From contig SADC01001333.1 in the NCBI GenBank assembly GCA_004194705.1, positions 62,001-126,000 on the forward strand: a stretch of DNA of 64,000 nucleotides, given 5' to 3'. Both the position numbers and the translations under genes were made by a program. Source of the DNA: Ditylenchus dipsaci (lineage: Eukaryota; Nematoda; Chromadorea; Rhabditida; Anguinidae). Numbering within the stretch: the first letter of the stretch is position 1; each line of letters starts with the position of its first letter. Shown one piece after another: positions 9,901 through 20,445 of the stretch. The notes under the pieces are model-generated. The model ran no database searches. It was given only the letters and a program-made list of their open reading frames with translations, and was not told the DNA's origin.

Positions 9901-10465
9901 ATGGCTGATAGATTGACGCAAATTCAAGATCTCGTAAATGACCTGGTAAAATGTTTTCCGTATCGTTAAATTTTCAAACCGAAGCTCTTTAGGCCAATTT
10001 TATGTGCAACTCAATAGGAGTGCTACAAGCCAGTGCAACTCCCTGCGAATTTGGTGATGTATCTAAGGTAGATTTTTTTACCAGCCCTGTTTACTAATAT
10101 CTGTTATTATTCTAACGAAATTTAAAAAAAATTCTAACGGAATTTAGGAACTTGCGGAAGAGCCTAATTGCAAACTATTCGCAGCTCACATTGCCAGGAC
10201 AGCTAAAGACATCGAAATTTTGATTGGTAGACCGTTTTGGACATTTAAGACTACTTTATCAACTTGGGTTTTAGACTCTCTGCCTCCTGATGAACACTCA
10301 ACCGAAGAACATGAGAAAGCGCTGCTGGAATTGGATGAAGAAAGAGCGAAGGCCGCTAAAGAACTGGAGATGGCTGTGGAGAAGGCGGAGCTGCTCACTG
10401 AAGAAATTACATCCACCTTGTCTTCTGTTGCTCAAGTGCAGATGGCATCCAGGCCTAGTTGTTAG
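9901..10465 (+). CDS. MED21: Mediator complex subunit 21
   Basis: MED21 is a small helical subunit of the Mediator middle module that pairs with MED7 and links transcription factors to RNA polymerase II. Exons are 9901-9945, 9993-10067, 10148-10226 and 10275-10465. They give about 130 residues, the usual size. The start MADRLTQIQDLVNDL is the conserved N-terminus. NSIGVLQASATPCEF, LFAAHIARTAKDIEILID and SLPPDEHSTEEH follow the family closely. The C-terminal half is a predicted coiled coil (ALLELDEERAKAAKELEMAV). Intron phases join cleanly and no frame break is seen. AATAAA follows at about 10513. It lies between transposons, with the MULE ending 373 bp upstream. Confidence 0.95.
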
Positions 10466-10713
10466 CAGGAATTGTTCGGTACCACCTTACTGTACAAATT
10501 AGTTCGTTCTAAATAAATTGTTTGTCTTTCCGGTGTTCGCCCGAACATTCTGCCTCACTTTAAGATAATGAAGACATATAGCAATGATAAGTATGTTCAC
10601 TCACTTCTGACTAGGGAGTCCCGGTGTGTGTATTACAATCTTTTCTCATCGTTTAGTGAAACTTCGTTATAACGTACCCTCTGGGGGTACGTCATTCAGA
10701 AGGTCGCTTTGCC

Positions 10714-11082
10714 TTAAAGGGGGGGGGGGAAGCTATTTAGGTTTGAAAAAGTGGCTTCCATGGCGCAGTGCGTAAGTGCTCGCGTTTTTGGCCCAAAATG
10801 GTGTTTTTTTGGTGTTGTAGGTTCAAACCCACGTAGGGGCACACTATTTTTTTTGGCTTTTTTGGGCAGGTAATTAGTCTTTTTTGACGCCAGAATCGAG
10901 ATCAGCGACCCAAATTACCTCTAAACTGACCAAAAAGCCAAAAAAAATAGTGTGCCCCTACGTGGGTTTAAACCTGCAACACCGAAAAAACACCATTTTG
11001 GGCCAAAAAAACGCGAGCACTTACGCACTGCGCCATGGAAGCCACTTTTTCAAACCTAAATGGCTTCCCCCCCCCCCTTTAA
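10714..11082. mobile_element. Foldback with tRNA-like sequence in both arms
   Basis: TTAAAGGGGGGG...CCCCCCCTTTAA tips enclose inverted copies of a tRNA-like segment. Left arm: TGGCGCAGTGCGTAAGTGC (A-box-like), then GGTTCAAACCC (B box) and GTAGGGGCACACT. The right arm (10920-11050) is its mirror with GGGTTTAAACC. It is the same family as 23864-24584. A decayed pogo-like tip precedes it (10660-10712). Confidence 0.8.
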
Positions 11083-11612
11083 TTTTTACAACCGTACATT
11101 ATGACGAGTGTTAAATTTACCACAGAATTTGTTTGAAGAATTTTATTCAAATCGGGGTAAATCAAGATTAAAACGAAAAGGTTAACACCAGGAGGAAGGG
11201 AAACGGTAAATTCGCCCACAGTAAATTCGCCCACAGTAAATTCGCCCACGGTAAATTCGCCCACAGGTAAATTCGCCCACAGGTAAATTCACCCACAAAA
11301 GTTGTCCCGATACGAAATGTTTTGTTACTGCTCGGTCCACACTTTTGAAATTCATGCGTTTAGAGGAGGCCAACCCTATTCAGCATGTCTGAGTCAGTCC
11401 AGAAAACAGGTTTTAGAATGTGAAAACGTAAAAGAAAAATTCGCACCAAGTAGACGACCACTTGGTTTCAATGGTGTAAATTACAACTTCGGTACTGCCA
11501 ACTGAGTACTATGACTAAGATACCACTGCCTAGAAACTGTATTCCTCTACTACCCAAGTACCACTTCTAACCACTTCCACCTAAGTACCGATAGCTCGTC
11601 AATAACTTGGTA

Positions 11613-11798
11613 CAGTCGACGCTCGATATAACGTCCCTCAAGGGACCGGCCAAAATGGGACGTTATATCGAACGGACGTTATATCGAGCGTTCATTTGAC
11701 TAAATTTTAGTCAAAGCTGACCAAATTCGTGATTTTTTTTGGGACGTTATATCGAGCGGGACGTTATATCGGAGAGTCGTTATATCGAGCGTCGACTG
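11613..11798. mobile_element. Tigger/pogo-type MITE, TA duplication
   Basis: CAGTCGACGCTCGATATAAC tips in inverted orientation are flanked by TA on each side. Internal ACGTTATATCGAGCG units repeat. Relatives lie at 38512-38663 and 62545-62727. Confidence 0.85.
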
Positions 11799-12143
11799 TA
11801 TAACCACCTGGATACCACTTTCTTGGTACTACCACCTGAGAACCACTTTCCTGTTCTACCACCTCCATGCACCTGGATACCCTACGGGATACGAAACTAC
11901 TCCAAAACTAGGCTTCCTGTAGGTTTTTAAATCTTTTCTATAATACAACTTAAGGTAAAACCTGTTAAAACCAAAGGTAAAACCAAAACCTGTTTTCTGG
12001 ACTAACTCGGACATGCAGAAGGCGGTTTGATAATAGTAAAATTAGTTTTCTCTGGTATTTTTTGAGTATTGGAAAATAATTGATTTTAAGGAAATCAATT
12101 ATGCACAAAACTCGTAAAATACCCGAGAAAACGGCATTTCGCC

Positions 12144-13313
12144 GATTACTACTCATTTGCGCAAAACTCATTTGCGCAAACTCATTTGCGCAAACTCATT
12201 TGCGCAAAACTCATTTGCGCAAAACTCATTTGCGCAAATTTTTTAAAGTTACAGGTTCGAATCCAGGTGGTAGCAGAAATTATTTTTTCTTGAATAACAA
12301 CCATAAACTAGTTTTTATAAGACCAGTAAACCTCAGGTTGGATAGGAGATCCACCTGGTTCTTTTGAATAAGCACTCACCTCTAGAATCCGATATTTTGG
12401 ATTAAGCTGAAAGTATTAAAAAATCAATGTACCCTATCCAAAATCGGGTACGTGACAATTCACCGTCAGTTTACATACAATTATTATTACAATGAGTCAA
12501 TCGGAACACCGTGAGCCGTTAACACGCATTTGAGCCCTTTGGATTTGAGCCCCGCATTTGAGCCCGCATTTGAGCCCCATTTTATTTTGGTTAAGATTCT
12601 TCTCCTTCTACCTGCCTGCCTTCGGCAGGCAACCTAATTCAATAGGAAGCCCTTTGTGGGTACATGGTCCGGGATAAGGGCTGACCCTTTGGGGTACATG
12701 GTCCGGATAAGGGCTGACCCTTTGGGGGTACATGGTCCGGGATAAGGCTGACCCTTTGGGGGTACATGGTCCGGGATAAGGGCTGACCCTTTATATACGA
12801 GCTCTATATTAGCATCGATCAGATTGCTAAATTTTTATATTTATAGTAAATATCGATTTTCAAAGAAAAAACATAGAAAAAACGAATAAATACAAAATAG
12901 GACTTAAAAAAATGAACAGTGAAATGTCCGTGTCCCGATTCAAATGTCGGCTTTTGCTATGGAATATCAACTGGAATATCAATACCGTGGGTAGTTACCC
13001 ACTCCAAGGTGGTCGACCTTAAACTTTTGTGGATTATTGTGAGTAGACAAACAAATTTTGCATGCCTAAATAAATTCAGAAAAAAAGGTTTTGGAACATG
13101 AAAAACGTAAAATTTTTTTTTAATCCAAGTGGACGACCACTTGGTTTTGTTCTACCCACGTGATCGTACTCAGGTTGAAGAACTCAGGTAAAACTCCTGG
13201 GTAGTAATATTTCGAACCTGTAACTTCAAAAAATTTGCGCAAATGAGTTTTGCGCAAATGAGTTTGCGCAAATGAGTTTGCGCAAATGAGTTTTGCGCAA
13301 ATGAGTAGTAACG
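12144..13313. mobile_element. Element with ACTCATTTGCGCAAA terminal arrays, 8-bp TSD
   Basis: A perfect ATTTCGCC duplication (12136-12143, 13314-13321) flanks TTACTACTCATTTGCGCAAA arrays. The left array has five or six units (12148-12240) and the right is its mirror (13228-13307). Both arms continue into GTTACAGGTTCGAATCC, a tRNA B box. No open transposase is seen in the core. Confidence 0.85.
12640..12800. repeat. Minisatellite, about 35-bp unit, four copies
   Basis: GGTACATGGTCCGGGATAAG followed by GGCTGACCCTTTGG repeats four times with small length variation. A short GCATTTGAGCCC repeat precedes it (12540-12580). Confidence 0.85.
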
Positions 13314-13633
13314 ATTTCGCCACTGTCAAACCATCTTCAGCATGTCCGAGTTGGTCCAGAAAACAGATTTTGGAACATGAAAACGTAAAAATTGCACCTA
13401 GTGGACGACCACTTGGTTTGGTTGATTCAGACTAAAAATTTAAATTCCCGCAAAATTTTTCAAAATGCATGAATTTCAAAAGTGTGGACTAAGCAGTAAC
13501 AAAAAATTTCGTGTCGGGACAAATTTTGTGGGCGAATTTACCTGTGGGCGAATTTACCTGTGGGCGAATTTACCGTGGGCGAATTACTGTGGGCGAATTT
13601 ACTGTGGGCGAATTACCTAGAGCCCAGGAGGAA

Positions 13634-14085
13634 TTATTCAAGTACAGTAACACAAAACATCAAATTTTAGTTAACTCTATAGCAGGATGTGATAAAAAAA
13701 ATCAGTTGACCAGAATATGAATAATAAAAAAAAGAATATTAAAGTTTTCTATTTACAGTCGAAATTCACGGTTTCAAATCCAATTATCTCAAAACCCTAT
13801 TTTGAGTTTTGTTTCTGCGGAAATAGGTCGTTTGGCCACCTAGATCCCTGGTTCAGGTGGATACCCATCCATCCAACTTTTACGGCTACCGTTTGACATC
13901 GATTTTTTTTACATTTTTTTCATGAATTTGTTTTCTCATCACAGATGTTTTGATACCGTTTTGCAGCTGAAATTTTTCTCTATCAGTTGAGTGGTCAAAC
14001 AGCCTAATTGAAATAATTTTTAGTTCCCTTAAGTTTCCCTCCCTTTAATCAAAAGAAAAAGAATGGTTGATATTCATCCAGGTAA
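13634..14085. other. Intergenic, no gene seen
   Basis: Only a solo CCCTCCCTTTAA tip (14035-14047), like the ends of the tRNA-arm foldbacks, is recognisable. Confidence 0.4.
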
Positions 14086-14245
14086 CTCTAGAGTAGGGGT
14101 GTATTCATCCAGATGACTTGAAAAGTCAAACGCTAGTCTTATTATATCTAAAATTAATGTAAACAAAGGTATGCTCAAAGGCGAATTCAAACCAGCAACC
14201 TCTACATCACTCCTTAGAATCGCTCAGAATTACATTCAGGGTGAC

Positions 14246-14770
14246 CAAACCAAGTGGTCGTCCAGTTGGATCAAATTTTTTTTCACGTTTGCGGGTTCCG
14301 AAACAATTTTTCTGCACTTATTATAGCATGCTGAAGATGGTTTAACAGCGGTAAAATCACGTTTTATTGAGAAATTTTTGAGTTATTGTGAGTTTTTGAT
14401 TTCCATAAATCAAGAACTCGCAATAATTTAGAAATTTCTCGAAAAAACGTTGGCTAAATTGAACTATACCCCAACATCTCAATTGAACTATACCCCCACA
14501 TCTCAATTTGCCTTGGTCCCCCTGTTGTTTTTTCGTGATCTTTTAAGGCTTTAGGCTTAGGCACAAAAATCACAAGAAAACAACAGGGGAACAAGGCAAA
14601 AAATGTGGGGTGTAGTTCAATTGAGATGTGGGGGTATGGTTCAAGTGCTCCAAAACGTTATTTCACACTGTCAAACCATCTTCAGCATGCTCGAATTAGT
14701 GCAGAAAAATTTTTTTGGAGCCCGAAAAAGTGAAAAAGTTTTTTGATCCAAGTAGACGAGCACTTGGTTT
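14246..14770. repeat. CCAAGTGG-family foldback, copy 3, with nested hairpin
   Basis: ACCAAGTGGTCGTCCAGTTG is mirrored by the right tip ending at 14770. Inner arms match the family. A nested palindrome (14450-14650) with TTGAACTATACCCCCACATC arms and a TTGCCTTGGTCCCCCTGTTG core sits in the middle. Outer flanks on both sides (14170-14240 and 14775-14835) are mirrored tRNA-like sequence with GAGCGATTCTAAGG. Confidence 0.8.
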
Positions 14771-14865
14771 GGTCACTCTGGATATAATTCTGAGCGATTC
14801 TAAGGGGTGATGTGAAGGTTACTCGTTCGAATCCACCTGCCGCATGTCTTATTTTTTATAATTTT

Positions 14866-14938
14866 CATTGTTTGAGTGGTGTAGAGGTCCATATACTCAC
14901 CAAGATTGCTGGTTCGAACCCCTCCGGGTGCAATCAGT
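14866..14938 (+). repeat. tRNA-derived SINE-like segment
   Basis: Contains TGGTGTAGAGGTCCATATAC (A-box-like) and GGTTCGAACCCC (perfect B box) followed by GGGTGCAATCAG. It is near-identical to the minus-strand copy at 4428-4500, also beside a CCAAGTGG foldback. Confidence 0.65.
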
Positions 14939-15479
14939 CCTGACTCAGGATTCCTGAGTAGAGCACCTCGATTCATGGTCCTGATCACTAGATGTTTAAC
15001 GGGGTTCAGGGAACATAAGGTGCTTCTAGATGTTTTGGGTTGATTTGGGATGGAGAAGACAAAACTATACAACCAATTATTTACAAGAAAGTTTTTTTTG
15101 TAAAATAGTTTTGCCAAGAACAATTATTTTGGAAACAAATCTTGCCAAGACCAATTCACGGGGTTTCAAAAACCAAATTTGTGTTCAGTTAAAGACAAAC
15201 AAAACGCCAAAATTTTAAAATAACTTTTTTTCTTTCTGAATACAATTTAGATTTTCAAAAGTTTGGAAATGGATGCAATAACTTCGCTTAATATATTGAC
15301 GTTTTCACTTAAATTATTAAAACGACATTCTCAGTTAATGAGCCATGCCTACCGTACTTTATAATCATTTGCACGGGCACGCTGTTCTAGAGAACCGAAA
15401 ATATTCTCGAACGAATTTTTCATTTCCAATATACCTTCAACATGGTAGCAAACGATTACCATGTCAAACAATACATTTC

Positions 15480-16125
15480 TCGAGAAAGAACATTGGATGA
15501 TTTTCTGCAGAATATCTTTTCATAGAAACGACATTTGGATGCTCAATATCGAAAGTCGTGTCTAGCTGAGATACGAACAAATTCTTCAGGAAATCAAAGC
15601 AGGAATTTATCCCTTCGAGTAGGGCCGTCTTTGCAAGCAAAAGAAATCTTATCATCACATGAAACCACTAGTACATCAGAATCGAAGAGGTCACATAAGT
15701 CCTATATAATACATTGTTAATAGGAACGTAAAAATGATATGGGTAAAATACCGTCTATTCCGATAAATTTAATCGCACCGATTCTTTGCCTGTTGCCTTG
15801 GCCAACACTACTATCAAACTTAATTTTCCAGCACCTTGGCTTCCCTCCAACATAATTAAAAATAGTTCAATAAAAGCCTATAAGGCAAAAAAATCAAAGA
15901 CGAGCCAGCTTTTGAAGACACCAAAGCACGAGCGACTTTAAAAGCGTTCCTTTGAGGATTTAGTGCATTAAACGAAAAGTATCCAAATTTTTCTGGAGGA
16001 GACAGTCCATATGTACATCTATATCCATCCTGAAAACAAATCGTTTCAAAATGGAAGCAAATATAAGGAAGTAAACACACATACAGCGTGAAGAATTGAC
16101 TCGGCTACTGGACGTTGACTGCCCT
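15480..16125 (-). pseudogene. MDN1: Midasin (MDN1/REA1) AAA-domain fragment, decayed
   Basis: Midasin is a giant nucleolar dynein-like AAA ATPase that remodels pre-60S ribosomes. On the minus strand, exon pieces read RPVAESILHA (about 16100), then after an intron YGLSPPEKFGYFSFNALNPQ and NAFKVARALVSSKAG. The Walker A region LEGSQGAGKL follows, then ALAKATGKESVRLNLSE-like sequence (about 15760-15850), and finally LLEGINSCFDF and LDTTFDIEHP (15490-15600). The order matches one midasin AAA protomer. The frame breaks after NLSE and the Walker B segment (normally DEMNLA) is missing. The Walker A lysine is followed by L rather than T. This is a fragmentary non-functional copy; the parent gene is not in the window. 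Confidence 0.75.
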
Positions 16126-17199
16126 TCAAACCGATATTTTCTTAATCGAATCTTCAGCTAAATAGAAGTAACACCTCTTCTGCTACTGTTTTTTCCCTTC
16201 CTGAAGTGTTTTCAAATAGGAAGAAAGCCTATATACGGAAACCATACCCATTCTTGCGTTTCTCGCATTCTTTCCTCGAAGAGATTTTGATTTTTTCTGT
16301 TCTTATTTAGCTTTCCTTGTTTCTGCCAAAGCTGTTGCATTTGTCGTATTTGATTATCGGAGTTTTTTGATGCACTCGACTTGCGTTTGACGCCCAGTAT
16401 AAACCATGTTGATGTTCCTGAACACAACATAAATTTAATCAAAATTTCACCACGGTCAAATCTCAAAACCACGGACTTTTTTATACACCCTATATACCAA
16501 AATGTAGCCCACAATCTAAACTGTAAGATCCTAGTTGGCTTTTGTCATAATTGGTGAATTTCGATACTTAGATCTACTTTTAAAATCCCGGTTTTTGACG
16601 TGAAAATATGAATTTTTTACTTCTCTCCGTATGAAAATCTTAAATTGCGTATAAATTCAAGCGATATTGCTTATATATACATGAAAATTTATGGGCTATT
16701 ACGTTAGCAACTTTTTTAGCAGGCTTGTATCAGAAAACAGAGGCTCAGTGCAGTTTTAAGACTCAACTCAGTAAATTTTTAAAGTACTTTTCCATTAAAA
16801 CCTCTTTTAGCCACCGAATTTGTTATCTTCTGTTGGCAAGTGATAGCTCATTGGAAAGCTGGAAAAACAAGGAATCTTCCTAGTACTAACTTAGACACAA
16901 AAACCGAAAAATACTACAAAAATAAGCAATATAGATCGAAAAAAAAACTGATTGATGATCACTGCTTTTTTAATTTTCGATTTCGTGCAAAACTCTTTAA
17001 TGAACACAAATTTGGTTTTTGAAACCCGTGCAATTGTTCTTATTGAATTTTTTGTTAGATGACTTTTTGCTCAGTTCAATTTTTTCTAATATACTTTTTG
17101 CCCAGTTCTGGGCGTGCCGATTTTCAGCTTGATTTCTGACAAAACAAGGCTAGAATTTTATTTTACCTCCAGTTTTGCTATAACCAAGTTGAAAATTCA
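16126..17199. other. Intergenic, no recognised gene
   Basis: Minus-strand open frame 16212-16514 (ending EERMRETQEWVWFPYIGF) may be a further midasin-flanking exon or chance. Nothing else is identified. Confidence 0.3.
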
Positions 17200-17202
17200 T
17201 AC

Positions 17203-17301
17203 TGGCTTGTTCACGTTATTAGAGTTAGAGCTAGAGTTCGGATCAGAAGTGTTCACGTAACCAAAATTCCGAACTCTAACTCTAACAACGTGAACAAGCC
17301 A
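17203..17301. mobile_element. 99-bp MITE with 3-bp TAC duplication
   Basis: Perfect 15-bp tips TGGCTTGTTCACGTT and their complement are flanked by TAC (17200-17202, 17302-17304). Inner arms are TTAGAGTTAGAG. A 3-bp TSD is typical of PIF/Harbinger. Confidence 0.85.
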
Positions 17302-17362
17302 TACGTAAATCCAACGATTTTTAGGTCGAAATGTTTTTAGATAAATATCGATGATTTTTTAT

Positions 17363-17770
17363 AGGTTGAAATACTTTTCGACCACAGAAGTCTTCTATCC
17401 TGCAACAAATCGTAAAACGAGTATTTCTCGGTGTTTTTCCGATCATAAAAATATTTTTTGTTTAATATGTAGCCCTGAATGTCTAGTTTCTAATGAGGTA
17501 TCATTTATTGCAATCATCTCTGAAAATGTAATACAAAAGCCAAAAGTATGAACCAAATCAGGTTTTCACTTTTTATAGTACATTTTCAGAGGTGATTGCA
17601 ATAAATGATACCTGATTAGAAACTAGAGATTCAGGGCTCACGTTGAACAAATAAAATATTTTTACGGTTGCAAAAACACCGAGAAATACTCTTTTTACCA
17701 TTTATTGCAGGAAAAGAGATTTTTTGTTGCAAGATAGGAGACTTTGTGGGTCGAAAAGGGCAGCTAGACA
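17363..17770. repeat. Long foldback, about 400 bp
   Basis: Arms such as GGTATCATTTATTGCAATCA (17497) and its complement (17595) mirror around about 17565 and extend outward to GTCGAAAAG near both ends. No clear duplication was found. Confidence 0.75.
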
Positions 17771-18809
17771 TAGCCACATCAAAACTACTTTGTCGCCCGA
17801 CAAAATAATTTCAGATGAACATTTGTCGCGCGACAAAATAAATTTTTTTGTCATTTTATCGTCACGACCCCCCAAAATTGAATCTTAGTACACTAGGAGA
17901 ATTTGGCGCCAAATGAAAAACTATCAAAAATGGTCGATTTGATACCTTTCATGTTTCGCACCCCTGATCCATTTTTTTCCTTTCTGCTTCAGCATGCTTA
18001 TACTTAAAATATTCCTTACATGAGGGCTTTCGAATGAGCCATCATTTGCTCGTTATACATGTAATATTAGAAATTACAACTAATATCTGTAAATATTTCC
18101 AAGACAATTTTTTCATCTAGCTGACTTCATTGAGCTCATTTTTTTGGCTCATATTCTAGCTCATTTTTTCGTCAGATATTTAGGAAACGCAACTAGAGGC
18201 CCTATATATCAGTAAATTTGCTGCATCTTAGTACTAAGCGCGTACACGAAAAATGCAAATTTAGGGTGTTCTATGCAAAAGTTAGATGAAAAACGCAAAA
18301 CCCCCTATTTTCACTTGGAAAAATGCCACTTCTTTGCTTAAAACGGTCTCTAGTTTCTGAAATAACATCTTTACGAAAATCGGCTCAATTATTCTTGTAG
18401 ATGAGTGTCTCAGCTATTTTTTTGGTGTATGAAACGTGCTCGAAACGACGACTTTTTTAGATTTTTTGACGAATCAAATTTGGTGTAATTTTCAGGTGAC
18501 CATGAAGACTCACAATCCAAGTTAGAAAGAGGGAAGAAGCAATGCCATGATTAAGAAATAATCGGTCAACGGGTCAAAAAGCAGCAGGTTCGGAAATTTC
18601 AAGCTCTAGGACACATGATATGGTCTGAGAAGCCGAACATGAAGCAACGTGAAGTGCAGAAGAGATAAGCAGGAAGTGCACAAGCAAGAGAAGTGTGGAA
18701 AATTGTCTTCGTAAGCTGTTTTATCTTGTTGTACCTGATATTTTGAAAGAGCTATTGTTTCAGTGCAGCTTGTTGATAAAAAAACGGTTGGCAGCAGCAA
18801 GTAGGCGGA
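17771..18809. other. Intergenic; TTGTCGCGCGACAA motifs
   Basis: TTGTCGC-CGACAA palindromes occur at 17790-17850 and again near 22010-22070, probably remnants of one repeat. No gene is recognised. Confidence 0.3.
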
Positions 18810-19290
18810 GCCAAGAGCGTCAAGTTAAATAAGCACCAGGATTAAGTGTATGCCAAGCTCCGCGGATTCTTCCTTACAGTGGACGTTGAACAAGTTTGTG
18901 TCCTTGTGTCCGCAAATCTCTCAATAAATTTATTTTTCTAGATAATCGCAGCCGACTTGAAAGGCGAGAGCAAGGAAGCATGGAGGCTATTCTGCGAAGA
19001 GTTCAAGACTCAGTGATCGAATACAATCGGGAACAGTTTGCGGATGGATGCAAGCGGTATATGCGGCAAGCCTAACACTCTTGTTGCTCTAACGGTATAA
19101 TTTTTACGTTGAATTTCTTTTAAATTTGTCATGCATTGCTTTCAGATCGTATTCTGAAGGCACTCGCAACATGGAAGGCATCAATGATAAGTGGAAGGAG
19201 AAGTTCTCAAAGGAGCACAGGAAGGCCACGCTGAAGCTGACAGAAACGTTATCTGGCTGCAAAGTATTGAGGTTAAACATTATTCCCGTT
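18810..19290 (+). pseudogene. PBDC1: PBDC1-like gene (UPF0368), frameshifted
   Basis: PBDC1 is a small conserved eukaryotic protein of poorly defined function. Exon pieces read VYAKLRGFFLTVDVEQ (about 18848-18895), IIAADLKGESKEAWRLFCEE (18945-19005) with VIEYN following in another frame, and RNMEGINDKWKEKFSKEHRK (19160-19230). Order and spacing match the family core (acidic/LK-ES-K-W-FC motif, then the ARN-EG motif). An in-frame stop before VYAK and a shift after CEEF break it. A second partial copy with the same intron lies at 35268-35489, so the duplication was genomic, not a retrocopy. The second intron is interrupted by a TA-flanked element (19301-19838). Confidence 0.65.
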
Positions 19291-19300
19291 ATTCTCCTTA

Positions 19301-19838
19301 CAAGGGAACCGTTTGAACTGTACGATTCGATTTGAAAATTCTGACAAAGCCATCTCGTAGAGCATAGTTGATTTACTTTATAGAATTTCAATATTTTTTC
19401 CCCACAGACAGAAAAAATCAAATCTGGAGACTCGAAAAAAATCGAGCCACAAACGGCCTTGATCCCCTGTAGATTCTTAAAAACGTATTTGTTTATAATC
19501 CATCCTTGATATGGTGACACCGCCAAAAGCTCGATACTTAGCAGGGTCTGACACTATTTTAAACACATATATATGTGGAAAAAAAGTGTCAGACCCAGTT
19601 AGGAATCGAAAATTTAGGGTGTCACTGTATGAAGGCTTGCCTGTAGAAAATTTTTTTTTGAAATCCACAGGGTGGGGACCATGGCAGTTTTGGCTTGATC
19701 TTTCTCGACTCTCCAGATTCGATTTTTCTGTCTGTGGGGAAAAAATATTGAAATTCTATATAGTAAATCAACTATGCTCTACAAGATGGCTTTGTCAGAG
19801 TTTTCGAATCGAATCGTACAGTTCAAACGGTTCCCTTG
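19301..19838. mobile_element. Tc1/mariner-type foldback MITE in the PBDC1-like copy
   Basis: CAAGGGAACCGTTTGAACTG tips in inverted orientation with flanking TA. The left boundary is confirmed by the duplicate at 35489, where homology ends exactly at CTCCTTA. It is interrupted by the MITE at 19512-19627. Confidence 0.85.
19512..19627. mobile_element. Nested 116-bp MITE, TA duplication
   Basis: TGGTGACACC and GGTGTCACTG tips flanked by TA. The inner arms AGGGTCTGACACT are mirrored around ATATATAT. Confidence 0.85.
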
Positions 19839-20236
19839 TAAGCTAATTTTTACGGAACTATTTTCTGTTGTTTTTATTTGTATTTTTTAGACACTGCAGT
19901 TTTTGCGCTGATAAACAGTGCATTATTATCGTTTCCGTAACCAGAAATCTCCTCAAAAAAATATTTTAAAAACTACCAGTTCAGCATATTTACATACTAC
20001 ATACGTGTTTTACTAGCCCGACTTATGCGAAGTGTTTATTTTTCACAAAAATATACACATGCCGTATTTACTCTAATGATCCCTACCCTCTCTATTAATT
20101 TCCCTCTCTCTAAAAACCCCGCCCCCTCTAGAAGGGATTTGGAATTGAAAGTATTTTTGGGTAATTTTTTGTAGGGCTTGTATAAAAATTTTGACTAATT
20201 AGTTTTTGGTTTTTATTTTTGAATAAAAAAATTTAC

Positions 20237-20445
20237 CTGTACAACACAAAGGTGGAATAACTACTAACAACAATGCTAGCATAAGGCAGCCAAGTGCAGT
20301 TACAATCGCCACTACTTTTTTGCAGTTAGACTCAGGAAATGCCAAGGTTTTTCCGCTGTCACAATCAAAGAAGTGGCTTCCCAAATTAGCTAGATTTCCC
20401 AAAATCAGTCCTGTGAGGGTGTCACTAATGCCAATTTCTTCAACT
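20237..20445 (-). CDS. Exon of an unrecognised membrane protein
   Basis: On the minus strand an exon bounded by a TTTTTTAG acceptor and a CAG/GTAAAT donor reads VEEIGISDTLTGLILGNLAN, then FDCDSGKTLAFPESNCKK and a strong transmembrane helix VVAIVTALGCLMLALLLVVI before PPLCCTG. Upstream on the same strand (about 20560-20690) MLIKEVFWSNEDVEF and YVLRDLFGMMYRPF read as a second conserved-looking exon, also with a stop downstream. The splice signals and composition suggest a real gene or a recent pseudogene, but I do not recognise the family. Confidence 0.4.

Larger units (their letters stand above)
11990..13420. repeat. CCAAGTGG-family foldback, copy 2, split by an insertion
   Basis: The left arm (11990-12143) and right arm (13322-13420) match the family (GTTTGATAATAGTAAAAT; CTGTCAAACCATCTTCAGC; GTGGACGACCACTTGG). 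They are separated by the 1170-bp element at 12144-13313, flanked by an 8-bp ATTTCGCC duplication. Confidence 0.8.
11198..13623. mobile_element. Composite element with GTAAATTCGCCCACA terminal arrays
   Basis: A 10-bp direct duplication CCAGGAGGAA (11188-11197, 13624-13633) flanks inverted arms. Each arm has five or six GTAAATTCGCCCACA units (11205-11295; mirrored 13526-13620) and continues inward through CGATACGAAATGTTTTGTTA and GTGGACTAAGCAGTAAC. No transposase is seen. The core contains other insertions (11613-11798 and 11990-13420). The 9-10 bp duplication and array design suggest a non-autonomous MULE relative. Confidence 0.75.

Noticed and set aside
10750..10845. Possible tRNA gene
   Set aside because: A and B boxes are present, but acceptor and T stems do not pair and an inverted copy lies 80 bp away; treated as repeat-borne tRNA-like sequence.
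12144..13313. Regularly spaced short repeats as a possible CRISPR array
   Set aside because: Repeats are contiguous without unique spacers, sit in inverted pairs at transposon ends, and the genome is eukaryotic.
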